Assembly: GCA_032164245.1 (NCBI GenBank)
Contig: JAVMKO010000022.1
Span: forward strand, 14,507,845-14,571,844
Source of the DNA: Sternotherus odoratus
Taxonomy: Eukaryota; Chordata; Testudines; Kinosternidae
Length of the DNA: 64,000 bases
Direction of reading: 5' to 3'
Positions 45,401 through 56,290 of this stretch are shown here, in pieces. Numbering within the stretch: position 1 is the stretch's first letter; every line of letters starts with the position of its first letter. A program made the translations under genes and the position numbers. The notes beneath the pieces were generated by a model, which was not told the DNA's origin, made no database searches, and worked only from the letters and a program-made list of their open reading frames with translations.

Positions 45401-48400
45401 GTAGACTCTCGATTATCCGGGATGATCGGGAAAACCTTAATCCTGGTTAATAAAATCCTGGATAATCAAGCGTCTACTGGGGGGTGGGGAGGTTCGCCAG
45501 CCACCCTGGGGTGGGGGGGGATGGTGGTGGTCCCACCACTTGCCCCAGTCAGCTCCCGCTGCCAGCCTGGGTGTAGGGAAACCAGGCTGGCAGCGGGAGC
45601 TCAGACCCCAGCTAGCAGGAGCCTGCGGGGAAACTCTAAAGTGGCAGCCGGTTGAGTGCTCAACCTGCCGCCGCTTTGGGGTTTTCCCCCCAGGCTCCTG
45701 CCAGCCGGGGTCCTGCTGCCTGCCCCAGTCAGCTCCTGCTGATTAACATCCCGGTTAATCCGCAGCCCGGTTAACCTGCACCCGGATAATCGGGAGTCTA
45801 CTGTAGAAGAGGGTGTGTGATGTATAAGGGATCTAATTTAAGAAACCTGTATGTGCCTGGGCTTTAGGTATTGTCATGCAATGTCACAGCAAAATGTTCT
45901 TCATTTGTTAATAGACAACCAGGAATTTATCCCCAGTCACCTGAATCACCTGCTTTAGGGTGTCTGCTTCTAGAATTAAGGCAAGTGTTGTCTTGATGAC
46001 AGGGTCTGGACTGGGAACAACTGTACAGCTAGGAGTCTAACAGTTAGTGAATCACAAAGGGGTAGGATAGCAGGGACCCAGACAGCCTGTTGCTAAATGG
46101 TGTTGGCATAGGGGAAACCAATACACACAATGGCAGGTGCCAAGGTGATCTGTAAGTGCTTTATATAATAGAATCATAGGCCTGAAGGGGGGTGGGAATG
46201 TGTCATTCGTAGTTATAGAGCTAAAGAGCAGGTGCATTAATGAAAAAGTTAAACAGCTGCTGCTGCAGCATGGAGACCTACAAGAAATGGCAGCTCCACA
46301 CAAGGAAAGAGAAGAAAAGTGAAAGCAGATTCATCACCCATCATCTCTTCAAGAGACAAAGAAATCAGTTTTAAAATGGATTTTCTTGGTTAAAGGGCTT
46401 ATTATACTCATTACATGCCTTCTGATTCTAAGTATATGGAAAATGTAAAACCCAAGAAGAAACAGCACTGTCAAGCTTGGGGACGTATCTACGTGGGGTC
46501 ACACATGATCAGTCCTGGGTCTGGTACTTTTCAATATTTTCCTTGATGACTTGGATAATGGAGTGGAGAACATGCTTATAAAATTGGCAGATAACTACAA
46601 GCTGGAAGTGGCCGCAAGCACTTTGGAGAACAGGATTAGAATTCAAAATGACCTTGACAAATTGGAGAATTGGTCTGAAATCAATAAGACAAATTCAATA
46701 AAAATAAGTGCAAAGCTTGATGCTTAGAAGGAAAAATCAAACGCACTAGTATAAAATAGGGAATAACTGCCTAGTAGTATTTGTGAAAAGGACAGGGGGT
46801 TAGAGTGGATCACAAATTGAATGAGTCAAGAAGGCGATACAGTTGCAAAAAAGGGCTAATATCATTCTGGGGTGTATTAACTGGAATATATGCAAGACAG
46901 AGGAGGTAATTGTCACACTCCTCTTGGCACTGGGGAAGCCTCAGGGGGAGTCCTGCATGCAATTCTTGGCAAAAAGATGAATAAATTGATAGTCCAGAGG
47001 AGAGCAACAAAAATGATGAAAGATACAGAAAACCTGACCCCTGAAGACAGGTTAAAAAGATTGGGAATGTTTAGCATTGAGAATAGAAGAGTGAGGGGGG
47101 ATCTGATAACAGTCTTCAAATACATTAAGGGCTGTTATAAACAGGATCGGGATCAATTGTTCTCCATGTCTACTGGAGGTAGGATAAGAAGTAATGGGGC
47201 TTAATCTGCAGCAAGTGAGATTTAAATTACTGCAAGGTAAGGAGCTTCTAACAGTTTGACTTTTGAATCAGTTTTTCCCTTAGTGGCTTTCAGCACAGTA
47301 GCTTTCATTTTCCACTCAGGGCCCTTTCTGTACAAATCTTCCTCTGACTGCAGCATGAATGCAGCACATTGGGAGTGCAGGAGAAGAGATGGTGGAGTTT
47401 ACCACCTGAATCTAAGGTGGAGGTGAAAAGTATCTGCAAGGTAAAGGATGATGTACAATGGCATGGATTGCCAGCAGCAATTCCCAGTCCCTGGGCAGAA
47501 GGTGTCAGGTGTGGAATTGTGCTTTCTGTGCAGATGCTGCTTTTGCCTCCAGTTCTAATTTTAAAGGCCTGCTGGAATTTGATGGGCTTGTGGATTCAAA
47601 AGAGATGAACAGGACTTTTTAAAGTGCTGACTCGGGATATGGTGCCTAACCCAAAACACACATTTAGGTGGCACTGAAAATGGTCTGAGCACAGGAGTAG
47701 ACAGCTGCAGTTCATATGGTGTCATGCTGCTGGGCTGCTCTTGTTTGCGTGGGCACCTACCACTATGGAGAAAAGCTGCTAATATCCTTCTGCTGCAGAC
47801 ATGACTTCATATCCTAAAGCATGCACTGTCTCATTATAGCCACTCAAAGCTAGCACGATCATTCAGCCTCCTCAGTGATCTGAAAGGAGAGCCTCAGCCT
47901 CCACTGTATTTCCAACCACAGACCCCAAAATGATCAGATTATATAACTGGGGTGGAGAAAGTACAATGTCATGAAGCGGTGAAGAGCTTGTAATGTGCAG
48001 GGAGCTATCATCCAGGCTGATTCACTCACACGCATCAGCTTTCCTACTATATTTCAAGGCAACATGGACTGGCTATATTCAGTTTATATTTTACTGTCAC
48101 TGACAACACTATGGTTTAATATTTTATTTGCCAGGAGATGTACAGTGAGTGCCCTTCAGCCTGCTCCAGAGGGCCAGAACACAGCCCTTCCCCTTCTAAG
48201 TCTTGAACTGTCCCATAACATCAACAGACTCATGTTCTAACAGACCAGTGCAGAAGTGACCCCAAGAGTCTAAGAGAAGGCTCAGTTCCCAGCCCAGTCT
48301 AGGACCCGTGAGGCTGAACTCCCCAACTGCTTCAGGGAAGAGAGATTCCTCAGAGTGTCACACAGCAAATTCTAACTTGACTCTGGGCGACAGAGGGCTG

Positions 48401-51400
48401 GTCTGGGAGCCCTTGTGCTGGAGTGTCACATATTGTCACTTTAACTCCCTGTTATAGAAGCTTCCCCGTGTCAACTCTCACATCACAAACTTAACATCCT
48501 GTTTGACAGGATAATACCGTTTTCATTTTGGGCTTTAACGTTTTAAATTTAAAAGCAGCAGCCCCACAGGTAACATCCCTACCAGCATGAGAAGTTCACT
48601 TACAATGGGAAATGACCAGAGACACTGAAATACACTCTACTTACAGCTTAAAATAGTTTGAATCCGACTCCTCCTAATGTGATCAGAAAGGAAAGGCCAA
48701 ACAATTCAGGGGCATGGGAGGAGTCTCACAACTGGCAATGCATGGATGAAGAAAAGGGAAGTAGGGAACCACGGCAACCAATGCACAATAACCAGTTAGG
48801 CACATAATATACCTGTAACATCTGGAGCCCCCAGAACACCCCAACACCACTTGAAAAGCACATCTGGAACTTTGGAAAAATTACATCTTTACATTTCCAT
48901 AAGACCAAGAAAAGCACCCTAGGGTTGAGGAGCTGGGCTAGTCACTGCTCAGGGCAGGGGAACAACGCTGGAGGTGACGACTGTATAATTCTACTTTTCA
49001 GCCATGGCAGGATTTGTTCCAATTCTACTGCGATGACACTGGGGGCCTGTATGTGCAGGGGCAAGAATAAGCGATGAGCAGTAAGTCCTCCCATTGTGTT
49101 TGGAGCTGTACCAGAAATATGCAGAAATGATCCTGTTGCAATCTCATGGAAACATGTTCTTGCCACTGCTTCTGACGTGGCAGGATATGGATCCCTCCCA
49201 TTTCACCACGCTGCTGGCTAGCACCGGAAAGGAAAGGCCTCAAAGGGTGCTGTGGTGGGCAGACCTGAACGAGTGCACAATCCTTCCCAGTTTCTGTTTC
49301 ATAAGTACCAGCATTACAGAAAAATTCAACTGTGAAATCACGTTGAGGAATTAATTCAGGTCTGCCAAAGCTGTTGCCAAGGAGAGAATTGAGAGAGGCC
49401 GTCACTTAATGTGGCACAGACGGGCAGGAGACAAGGTTTGTGCCATTCACCCATCAGATTTTTTAAGCACCATTTTTGTATGTGTAGTATAGAGTGGTGT
49501 TTGGGATCATACCTGCTGGTGAAACTAAGGCTGGAGATACAGCCAAAGTCTAAGTGCCTTAACTTACCCATGTAGAAGTACTCTGGGGATTTTTCCTCTG
49601 AAGTTAAGTCTCCCAGGACCCCACCAAATCGCAGCCATAGTCCAAAGGCAATGACAGCCAATCCTGCCAGCTGGAAACCAAACAGACCAGTTAATAACTG
49701 AACTGCAAAGGGCCGGAAAGAGCTGGAGCAGGTCAAAGAGCTACAACAGGTCACTCCTTGGGCTTCCTAGAAACTCCAAAACCACAGGATTATAAAGTCA
49801 CAGATCTCAGCAGGCCCCTCCCAGTATTGGATACCAATGAATTTCTGTTACAGACCAACTAGCCTTACCCTCTCCTCTGGCTCTTTAACACCACAGTGCT
49901 TTTCAACCCATTAATGACTTTCAAACATTATAAAGAACCAACCTCACTCATTCATCCAAATGGCATCAAAGAGCCTTGTAGGTTCTGAGGGCTACACAAA
50001 ATGATGGGGCCCAAATAGAGGCATAAGGGAAGGGAGCCAGGGCTCAGGCTGCCACAGCCGGTTCCCACAAGTCCAAACAGGCAGAATGTGGAGAATTTGC
50101 CCAATGTGCAATTACTTGGGTGTATCCTGGTGGTGTTCAAACACTGAGTGGAAAGTTCCCTAATGGGAAAAATCTCATTTTCCTCTTCTGTCTTCATTTC
50201 CTCCTATCCCCACAGCCACTCCTCATTCCGCTCCTGACCACCAGACACCCAACTGGGGTAATTTGAAGGCAGTCCAACCCAGCCTACTCTAAGCCCAGAA
50301 CATAAGTCTGAGGTCTGTGGAACTGGTCCATGCCCAGGAGCTGAGATGGTGGTGCCGGCCCACGCTGGCTTGGCACAGACAGAGCTACTGGGAGAGGAAT
50401 AACTTCACTGACTGTTTTTCAACCAAAATCTTGTGGCCGTTGTGAAGCTGCATAAACAGACATTAGAGCCGGGCGAGTCCCTTGCCAGTGTGTCACATGT
50501 GTGTGCGCATGTGGTCAGGAGGAGCACACATGCAATGGGCCCAGCCTGTGGCTACTCTGAAACTCTGAGGAAGATGAGGCCAGGACACACACTTCTCCCC
50601 AAGCTCAGCTATGAACAAGTCTCTGTGTTTCAGGAGCTCCAGCTGCCAAATGGCACTGTCCACACGAGAGAAGCCAGACCCTGAGTGGGGCACGTTCAAA
50701 CCGGGGGGGGGGGGGGGGGGGCGAAGAGTCTGAAAAAGGATCTTACTTCACTGGGGAGGAATGTGCTGACGTTAAGCAGTGCTAGACCTGATCAGCCTTG
50801 GAGGGGAGGCCACCAAAGACAACCCTGGTGCAGCGGGGAGTAATAGTGGCCTTTTAGTACAGGACAGTCTTCAGTACTGAACCCAGAGACCCAGCAGGAA
50901 GTTGGGGGCACTGTCCCAGTGAGGGACACTCTGACCATATGCGTGTCTAGCAAAGAAGGTTTCAGTGTTACTGTGCACCTATTCAGTACCAGTGCAAGTG
51001 AATTCAGCACAGACTGGAAGCACATTTGAGGGGATGGGCTGAAAGTGAGCAACAGGACAAGAAGGCAAATTGTTGGATTGACTCTGAGGCCTGGCTTAAC
51101 TCTGCCTAACTCACTCTATTCTAGCCTACCTCTACATAGCATTCCCTGGGCAAATGGACTGGAGGGAACTTTATCATTGTACACAAGCCAAGCACCCCGA
51201 TCTTACTGCTAGAGACTCCTGAGCCAGACTCCTGGGCTAGCCTTAGGATTATTAGGGTCACCAGTAGGAGTTATTGGAAAAATCAAGTTTACTTGGGCTA
51301 CATGTGCCCTTCTTGGTTCAGACAAGTTTTCTGATTGATAGCATCAGAGTTCTGTGTATGTAAAGCAACTCCTCAGCCAATCAAGAACAGAGAGACTGAA

Positions 51401-54400
51401 ACCTGTCTTCTTTCTCAATACATTAAAGAAGACACAGTAGCCACTATTTTCATGAAATCACAGAACACAAAGCTTTGTACTGGTCCTGTTGGATTCACAG
51501 CTGCAGTGGAGTAAAAGCACTCCCATTGGCACTGCATATATTGGAACCGTGGCACTTAAACAAAAAAGGAGCTGTGTTCTGTTTAATCCTCTTCAAAACC
51601 TACACGGTAAAAGGGAAAATACCTCACCTACATTTGCCTAAAAGAAAAGGCTAAAACTGTAAGGTAGAAGGTCTATTTTTCAGCTTCTGACAAAATAGGG
51701 AAAAGAAGGGGGAAAGAGTGAAAAGCTATTTTAAAAGTATTTGTGTCCTTTTAAATAACGCACTGCCTTAGAAATGTGTGTCTTCTGTGTTATTTATACC
51801 ATGAATTGGGCCTGCTAGACTTTCAGTGTTTAATCATACTTCAAGAAAACTGCAGAGTATGAAACTGTAAATGGCATACATGGTAGAAATGTCTCTGTGG
51901 AATCAACTTTTCCTAAATGACCCACTGTTGACTGAAGGGACCCCAGACTTTCCTAGGAAACATTCATCCAGTCAGACTGGGTGCCCTGTCTTTCATTGAG
52001 TGTGACTGTAAAGGCTCTTAACAGAGAAGCATTTTCAATAGGAGAGCTACTATAGGCAAACACAGATATTCCCTTTAAGCGTGCCTGCCAGCCAAAGCTT
52101 TATCATTTAGTTGCCTGTGTGGCTCCATCTGTCACAACAGATTTCTTCTTTCCTTCCTTATGGGAAACCTTAAGGAAGTGGGACTGTTAGGTGTGAGACG
52201 TAACTACGGTGATAGCAAAACTGCCCCCCCAAAGTGATACCATGAAAGAAAATGCCTTTATTATCCTTCAGTTGTTGAACAAACTTGGGTTCCATAGTCT
52301 GCACCCTTCTGACCATATTTAGTCTGAATTTGAACACAGTGCTCCATATGAGGCCTCACCAATGCCAAATAGAGGGGAATTATCATGTCCCTCAATCTGC
52401 TGGAAAAGCCACTAGCCTTCTTGGCAACAAGGGCACACTGTTGAGTCATATCCAGCTTCTTGTCCACGGTAACCCCTAGGTCCTTTTCTGCAGAACATGG
52501 TAGATGTGTATCTATATCTATACACTGAAGGAGACTTCTCAGAGCTGGGCCCCCTAATTATGAGCAGGTCCCTAGAATACAGACTGCTACGCTTTCCCTC
52601 CAGTGACCATTAGAAGGTTTCAAGTTTTGAGGGTTGGTAACATCATCCCACATTAATATGATAATGCAATAGAATGATGCTTAATCACCATATCAGGATG
52701 CTGTTCAATGAGCTGACCACACAACAATGGAAAGCATTTGTCTCATAAGGTGAACTTATAAAAGCAGCGGGTGACAGGTTCAGGTCACAAGAGCTTGGTG
52801 CTGGAATGTGTGTGATGTCTTGGCTTGTGGATTTACTGTTTGGTAGGAAACTGGGCACCTCTGAAAGTTAACTGTCTATTTTATATTTGTAAAGAAAGAT
52901 CCTGTCTCAGATGAGTTTTGCCCCTCTTTGTATCAAGAATTTTTGGATGGGCATGTTTAACAAGTTAAATCTGAAGCAATACATAAATTATACATCTTTC
53001 TTTTGATGTATATTTGCACTGCCCAGAAGTTTACTTCCCACAATGGTACAGCAAAGTCACAGTGCTGAAACAAACATATCCTGTGACTGTTGCAACTGGG
53101 TGAGATACTTATCCTTCTTTCCTGTGTGGGTTATGTGTAAAACAAGAGCATCAGCTGGAAAGCCACAGGTCCATGCTCTCACAGTCTAACATGTGGCTTA
53201 ATAAAGCTTCACATGAGAACTAGACTAGACAAAACATCCAAATAAGCAACTTTACATAATTGTGGAAATATTTCCATATTCAGAGCCATGGTTTCCAACA
53301 ATGGATAGTTTTGCTTCCCTTTTGATTCCTGATTATCAGCACTGCCCAAGCTCAGATATCAGCACAGTACTGGAAAAATACCAATTTCCAGAACAATGCC
53401 AAGGTATAAATAGCTTCTATGATTTTTGTTAAACCAATATGTATAGATGAAGTTCTTTATTTCTGTTGCTGTATGGTTGGGCAAAACCCCATATATACTC
53501 TTTCACTATAAATCACTACTACTACTATTTTGTTCTAGCTGCTGGTAACACCGGTAGATATTTAGAACTGGGTGTTTTATGTCAAAAGCAAAGAATATCA
53601 GAAATTAATTTGCCATTTCTTTTGGAGTTCAGCGATTAACATCACTCCGAAGCAAATATACTTGGTAATGAGCATCACAGAACAGAATGTTTACAAGATC
53701 AAGAGCAGAGTTTGAGACGCTTAAGCCAAACTGCCAAAGACACTATGCAGGCTTATTAGTCAACTTGTGTACCAAAAACTGCACCTAGGGCTTGGTGACT
53801 ACTCCCTCAGCACTGTGATTGTGGGGATGCTGAAATCAAGGGTGGTTTCTATGAAGGAATACAGCATTCTAAAAGAGAATACTTTAGCACCCCCAAATAA
53901 CATACCTACAAATATTACTGTGCAAGTGCAAGTTTTAAATAGAATGGACAAAATTTCCTCCTGACCTGTAGATGCCTAAATACCTAGTTGTGTCTAAGTG
54001 ATGTAAACAGCATCCATAATTTTTGCCTGCAAAATTGCAAACACCCAACCAAAGTGCAGGTTAAGGCCAGGCTGAAATGTGTCCCTGGGGCTGGGGCGGT
54101 GTGCACAGTTACTTACTATTTGCATAGCACTGACATGCCACCAAGAGAGAACAGCTGTTGCCCTGAAGACCTCAGGAGCCCCAAAGAGAAAACCACGTGA
54201 AAGGTGCAGGAAAGGGACCCCCCAAACCCAGGAGAAGATCACAATGTTCATTCCCTTTCCATCCTCATTAACTCTCTGGGGGTCAGCGACCCAGCAGGCC
54301 CCAGAGCCCCCCCCCCGCCTGGCTGATGGCTTGTAGGGTCCCTGGAGAAGTGGGTGGGGGACGGGGAGCGGCTCGGGAAGGGGCTCCCCAGGCCAGGGGC

Positions 54401-54638
54401 TTGCGAGAAGCAGGTGCGGGTGTCAGACCGGCCCGCAGGACACAGCAGCAGGATAAGCGAGCCCCGCAGGACGCTCCGGGCTCCCGCCCCCCAGAGACCC
54501 CGGTTCCCCCCCCCCGACCCGCTGTGGCCATCAGGGAACGCGGAGCAGCCCCGGCCCGGCCCCACTGACCCAGAAGACGAAGTTGAAGGCGAAGAGCAGG
54601 AACTTGACGCAGCGCATCCCGCCCCGCAGGCGGCCCAT
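30767..54638 (-). CDS. TSPAN2: TSPAN2, tetraspanin-2 (eight coding exons)
   Basis: A four-pass tetraspanin of the plasma membrane; family members organise partner proteins into membrane microdomains, and TSPAN2 is known from oligodendrocytes and myelin. The eight exons sum to 221 residues, the same as human. TM1 is at about 13-34, TM2 about 59-76 ending in GCCGA, TM3 about 87-112, the large outer loop about 113-187, and TM4 about 188-212. The loop has the CCG signature (C151-C152) plus C164 and C174, the four cysteines expected, and a glycosylation site NKT at 139. CC near 211 could be palmitoylated. All introns have GT/AG ends and phases fit; only the exon 2/3 junction is phase 1. The tail ends RNTRDML, where human has RNSRDVI. 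The gene spans about 24 kb, reads away from a CpG island, and converges on TSHB. Confidence 0.97.
30833..33334 (-). other. TSPAN2: TSPAN2 introns 7 and 6
   Basis: Intron 7 (30833-32237) and intron 6 (32322-33334), on either side of exon 7 (32238-32321). No other exon or clear repeat is identified here. Confidence 0.55.
32238..32321 (-). CDS. TSPAN2: TSPAN2 exon 7
   Basis: 84 nt, 28 codons, phase 0, with an acceptor AATAG and donor GTGAGT. It encodes [20 protein letters not shown] and GIGIAGIT: the last loop cysteine and the start of TM4. Confidence 0.95.
33335..33406 (-). CDS. TSPAN2: TSPAN2 exon 6
   Basis: 72 nt, 24 codons, acceptor GCTTAG and donor GTAAGT. It encodes [20 protein letters not shown] and QTPK, with the CCG signature and the third loop cysteine. 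Confidence 0.95.
33416..33448. repeat. (GA)n microsatellite
   Basis: A nearly pure GA tract of about 33 bp in TSPAN2 intron 5, starting ten bases from the exon 6 acceptor (minus strand). On the coding strand it is CT-rich and therefore sits in the polypyrimidine region, where its length may vary. Confidence 0.9.
34117..34300 (+). repeat. MIR SINE in TSPAN2 intron 5
   Basis: GGAGGCAGCATGGCTTGACG, TTAATCTTGGCTTGGTCGCTGACTTACTGT (in part), GTGTGGCCTGGGACAAGCAT and TATCATGAGAATGATGACAG follow the MIR order. Directly after it (34304-34400) is another old repeat tail (GTGCTAGGCACTATCC...). Confidence 0.8.
35285..35400 (-). mobile_element. CR1 LINE 3' end fragment
   Basis: ATAGAATTTAAAGCCAGAAG and GTCATCTAGTGACCTCCTCT are the complement of a CR1 3' end. 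It lies in TSPAN2 intron 5, next to a tRNA-like stretch. Confidence 0.7.
35405..35495 (-). repeat. tRNA-like sequence, probable SINE head or tRNA pseudogene
   Basis: On the minus strand the text TGACCTCGTGGTTCAAGTGT is A-box-like, and GGTCCTGGGCTCAAATCGCA resembles a B-box, about 45 bases apart as in a tRNA. The outer stem is not convincing, so it is unlikely to be a working tRNA gene. It adjoins a CR1 3'-like fragment, which would fit a SINE with a CR1 tail. Confidence 0.4.
35621..35719 (-). CDS. TSPAN2: TSPAN2 exon 5
   Basis: 99 nt, 33 codons, acceptor CCGCAG and donor GTAAGT. It encodes [20 protein letters not shown], then [13 protein letters not shown]: the first part of the large outer loop with an N-glycosylation sequon. 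Confidence 0.95.
36332..36406 (-). CDS. TSPAN2: TSPAN2 exon 4
   Basis: 75 nt, 25 codons, acceptor CTCTGCAG and donor GTGAGT. It encodes [20 protein letters not shown] and IGKKV, which is TM3. Confidence 0.95.
36891..36988 (-). CDS. TSPAN2: TSPAN2 exon 3
   Basis: 98 nt. It opens with GG, which completes a glycine codon split with exon 2. It encodes [20 protein letters not shown] and [14 protein letters not shown]2 and the GCCGA motif. The donor is GTAAGT. Confidence 0.95.
38917..38990 (+). mobile_element. Penelope-like element terminal scrap
   Basis: The complement reads GTGACAGAGTCTTGTAGCAC, CTTATAGACTAACAGATC and AAGCTTTTGTGGGCTAAGAC, a short terminal fragment of the Penelope family seen at 28704, in the opposite orientation. 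Confidence 0.7.
39690..40280 (-). pseudogene. Broken hAT transposase, ZMYM1-like, with zinc-finger remnant
   Basis: On the minus strand, one frame (40271-40150) carries [16 protein letters not shown], a TTF-type zinc-finger remnant. A second frame (40152-39697) gives [16 protein letters not shown], then [60 protein letters not shown] and [17 protein letters not shown]. This is the order of the zinc finger and N-terminal transposase segment of ZMYM1-like hAT proteins. The two parts are joined by one frameshift near 40150 and the second stops early, so the catalytic core is missing. The homology is recognised by eye only. It lies in TSPAN2 intron 2. Confidence 0.7.
40790..40955. mobile_element. 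MITE remnant with GGTCACCCTA end
   Basis: AGTGTCCCGTTTTCCCTTTG (40911-40930) followed by AAAATATGGTCACCCTACT is the end of a turtle MITE related to that at 23977-24098. The left end is degraded. Confidence 0.5.
41195..41250 (+). mobile_element. CR1 LINE scrap
   Basis: GACAGAACAAGGAGCAATGG and CTCAAGTTGCAGAGTGAGAG match the CR1 3' region whose complement occurs in the copy at 14345-14725. Confidence 0.7.
41625..41663. repeat. Three copies of a 12-bp perfect palindrome
   Basis: TGATTTAAATCA, identical to its own complement, occurs at 41625-41636, 41637-41648 and 41652-41663. It is probably part of a repeat end; it would also be a dense AT-rich homeodomain-type binding target. Confidence 0.85.
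41832..41881. repeat. Paired T-run/G-run tracts
   Basis: T8-G10 and T9-G11 tracts separated by TTTAAACAAC. This is a simple-sequence pair, potentially quadruplex-forming, and a place where assemblies often err. Confidence 0.8.
44658..44834. mobile_element. hAT-type MITE with 8-bp duplications
   Basis: A 177-bp element with ends CAGGGCCGTCTCTAG and CTAGAGCTGGCCCTG, an inverted repeat. The flanks are CAAGCACC (44650-44657) and TAAGCACC (44835-44842), an 8-bp duplication with one mismatch. Internal GTGCTTGGGGCAGCACATT is typical of this abundant turtle MITE. Confidence 0.85.
45399..45803. mobile_element. Pogo/Tigger-type MITE, family A
   Basis: A 405-bp element with inverted ends CAGTAGACTCTCGATTATCC and, at the right, GGATAATCGGGAGTCTACTG, flanked by TA at 45397-45398 and 45804-45805. 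The interior is GC-rich with an internal inverted repeat around GCCAGCCTGG. It has no transposase. The open frames inside it are not genes. Confidence 0.85.
46480..47230 (+). mobile_element. CR1 LINE, ORF2 C-terminal region
   Basis: It includes the reverse-transcriptase stretch reading [20 protein letters not shown] and, in an open frame at 46890-47204, [39 protein letters not shown] and [17 protein letters not shown]. These follow the CR1 ORF2 order. Several frame breaks make it inactive. It lies in TSPAN2 intron 2. Confidence 0.9.
49568..49670 (-). CDS. TSPAN2: TSPAN2 exon 2
   Basis: 103 nt, acceptor TTTCCAG and donor GTAAGT, ending in phase 1. It encodes [20 protein letters not shown] and [14 protein letters not shown]: the end of TM1 and the small outer loop. 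The intron to exon 3 is the longest, about 12.6 kb. Confidence 0.95.
50703..50721. repeat. G19 homopolymer
   Basis: A pure run of 19 G. Likely variable in length and error-prone in sequencing. Confidence 0.95.
52261..52500 (-). mobile_element. CR1 LINE ORF2 fragment in TSPAN2 intron 1
   Basis: The minus strand reads [19 protein letters not shown] then [20 protein letters not shown] and [12 protein letters not shown], the CR1 ORF2 segment after the reverse-transcriptase core, with decay. Confidence 0.85.
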
Positions 54639-55130
54639 GGCGGGCTCCGGCTCCGCGCCCCGACTCGCCGTCAGCTGCCGGTGCCCGGCGCGGGGAGGCA
54701 GGTGCAGCGAGCGGAGGCGGCATGGCCTGGCGGGGGCGGGCGGAGCAGACCCCGCCCCGGGGCCGGGCAGCCGGCGGCGGCGCTGGGGCGGGTCTGGACT
54801 TTACAGCGCCTCCCGCTGGCGGGGCGCGACCGCAGCCCGGGCTAAGCCAGGGACAGGCGCCCGCGGCCGCGTCCTCGGCAGGCGTGTGGGGCGGGCTGCA
54901 AAGAAAAGGCGCCGGGTTCCCTTCCGCCGCCGTCAGCCGCGGGCCTGGCCTGGCGGGCGGGGCCCTGAGCAGCCGCTTACGGCTCCCCCCGGGCCTGTGC
55001 TGGTCCCTCGGGCCGCCAGACATCGCGGGGAAGTCGCGCGCTGCGGTGTGTGTTAGCCGGGAGCAGCGGAGAGATGGGGAGGCGGCGGGGGGAGTTCACG
55101 TCCTGAAACGCAGGAACAGGACATTCCCAA
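54250..55130 (-). promoter_or_regulatory. TSPAN2: TSPAN2 CpG island promoter
   Basis: A dense GC and CpG block covering exon 1 and about 500 bp upstream of the ATG (minus-strand sense). Many GGGGCGGG/CCCCGCCC boxes are visible and no TATA box is obvious, which fits a broad-start CpG promoter. The transcription start cannot be placed from sequence. Overlapping open frames of up to 246 codons are a result of high GC, which removes stop codons. Confidence 0.8.
54570..54638 (-). CDS. TSPAN2: TSPAN2 exon 1, start codon exon
   Basis: ATG on the minus strand at 54638-54636 begins [20 protein letters not shown], then VFW and donor GTCAGT. This is the short cytoplasmic N-terminus and the start of TM1, 23 codons as in human. 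The exon lies in a dense CpG island. Confidence 0.95.
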
Positions 55131-56025
55131 AGGGGAAGGTTTCAAGATCCTTCTCCAATCCGAGCTGCTCACTTGCGCTTTCTGGGATTTGCATGACTAT
55201 GCGCAGCGCCAGCTGAGTCAACCTGATACGGGGGGAATCCACTGGGCTAGTTATTCATCGCTGTGGGTAAAAAGGGAGAATAAGGTTTCCCCCTAAACTT
55301 AAGCGTTTCATGCCCTCCCAGAATACACCCCGCTGGCGGGCCCCATCCCTGCTTGGAGAACCTCTGCTTAGACCACCCTGGCCTGGTGCGTGGCTAACCT
55401 CTTCTTCAAAACCTCCAGTGATGGCGCCGCCACAACCTTCCTAGGTCATTTGTTCGTAGTTAAAAGGACACGCAGAGACCGTGGTGCACTGGAAAGCAGA
55501 GAGTGGTAACTGCCCCACATATCTGAGGCCCGATAATTGCATCCTGCAGCGAAGAGCCTTCTGTGGGAGATGGCAGTGTACAGGCTGTATAAAGCTGAAC
55601 AAACGTGCCACCCCCAGCAACCAATGCATCCATCACAGGAGAGATCCTGCAGAACTTCCCTGCATCCTTAGCTGAAATCTACTCTGGGCTTTAGGGGGAG
55701 CAGCAGCTGTTTATGGTTGGTGCAGTTTTCTAATTTTGGGAGTGCTGGGATGCAGGGAGCAGTGAACTCTGGGGTATTTCTGGCCAGTATGCAGTTAACC
55801 CAAACTAAGGGGAGAAGGTCCCATGCTTGTGGTCTACAGTTTCAGTCTGAGTAAATGTTATTGGTCTGATAAAGAATGTGATTGTTGCCAAACAGAAATG
55901 TAGTAATTAAGGGGCCTGTGTTCTGTGGGGTCAGATGCGGGGAGATAAGGGGAATTTAATGGCCAAGGAGCTGTGAGCCCTACTGAGGGTCTGGAGATGA
56001 GACAGGCGACCAGAAAAGGCCTCCA
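55131..56025. other. Upstream of TSPAN2, CR1 scrap only
   Basis: At about 55340-55455 the text AACCTCTTCTTCAAAACCTCCAGTGATGG and CACAACCTTCCTAGGTCATT is a minus-orientation CR1 fragment. Nothing else is recognised. Confidence 0.5.
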
Positions 56026-56290
56026 GGGGCAACTCCACACTTAAAACGCTGCATCCATGCAGCTGCCCCTCTGTAGCACTTTAAAAAAGAAGCTGTAAAC
56101 CAACAGGAGAGAGTTCTCCCATTGGCGTAGATAACCCGCCTCCCAGAGAGGAGTAGCTGTGTGAGTGATAGCAGTTCTGCTGTCAACATAGCGCTGTGTG
56201 TGTGTGTGGGGGGGGGGGGGGTTAGGTCCTATAATGACCTCACCCAGGTGTGGATTTTACCCATATAGGTCTGTAGTGTAGACCTGGCCC
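56026..56290. mobile_element. Chelonian MITE remnant containing a (TG)n-G14 tract
   Basis: The ends GGGGCAACTCCACACTT and the complement of the right end GGGGCCAGGTCTACACT form an imperfect inverted repeat. The interior GTTCTCCCATTGGCGTAGAT and CATAGCGCTG fit an abundant turtle MITE. A TG microsatellite and 14 G (56195-56221) interrupt it. Confidence 0.55.

Larger units (their letters stand above)
36989..49567 (-). other. TSPAN2: TSPAN2 intron 2
   Basis: The largest intron, 12.6 kb between exon 2 (49568-49670) and exon 3 (36891-36988). It carries a Penelope scrap (38917), a broken hAT transposase (39690-40280), MITEs (44658, 45399), a CR1 run (46480-47230) and G-rich tracts. Long open frames inside it are not exons. 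Confidence 0.85.
49671..54569 (-). other. TSPAN2: TSPAN2 intron 1
   Basis: The 4.9-kb first intron between exon 1 and exon 2. It contains a G19 homopolymer and a CR1 fragment (52261-52500). The part next to exon 1 (54250-54569) is inside the CpG island. Confidence 0.85.

Noticed and set aside
45422..45746. Two overlapping frames of 77 and 68 codons
   Set aside because: Both lie wholly inside a pogo-type MITE with TA duplications.
54283..55023. 246-codon open frame on the minus strand, and overlapping plus-strand frames of up to 164 codons
   Set aside because: They lie in the TSPAN2 CpG island, where high GC removes stop codons. The proline/alanine/arginine-rich text has no domain, and the true TSPAN2 exon 1 uses a different frame.
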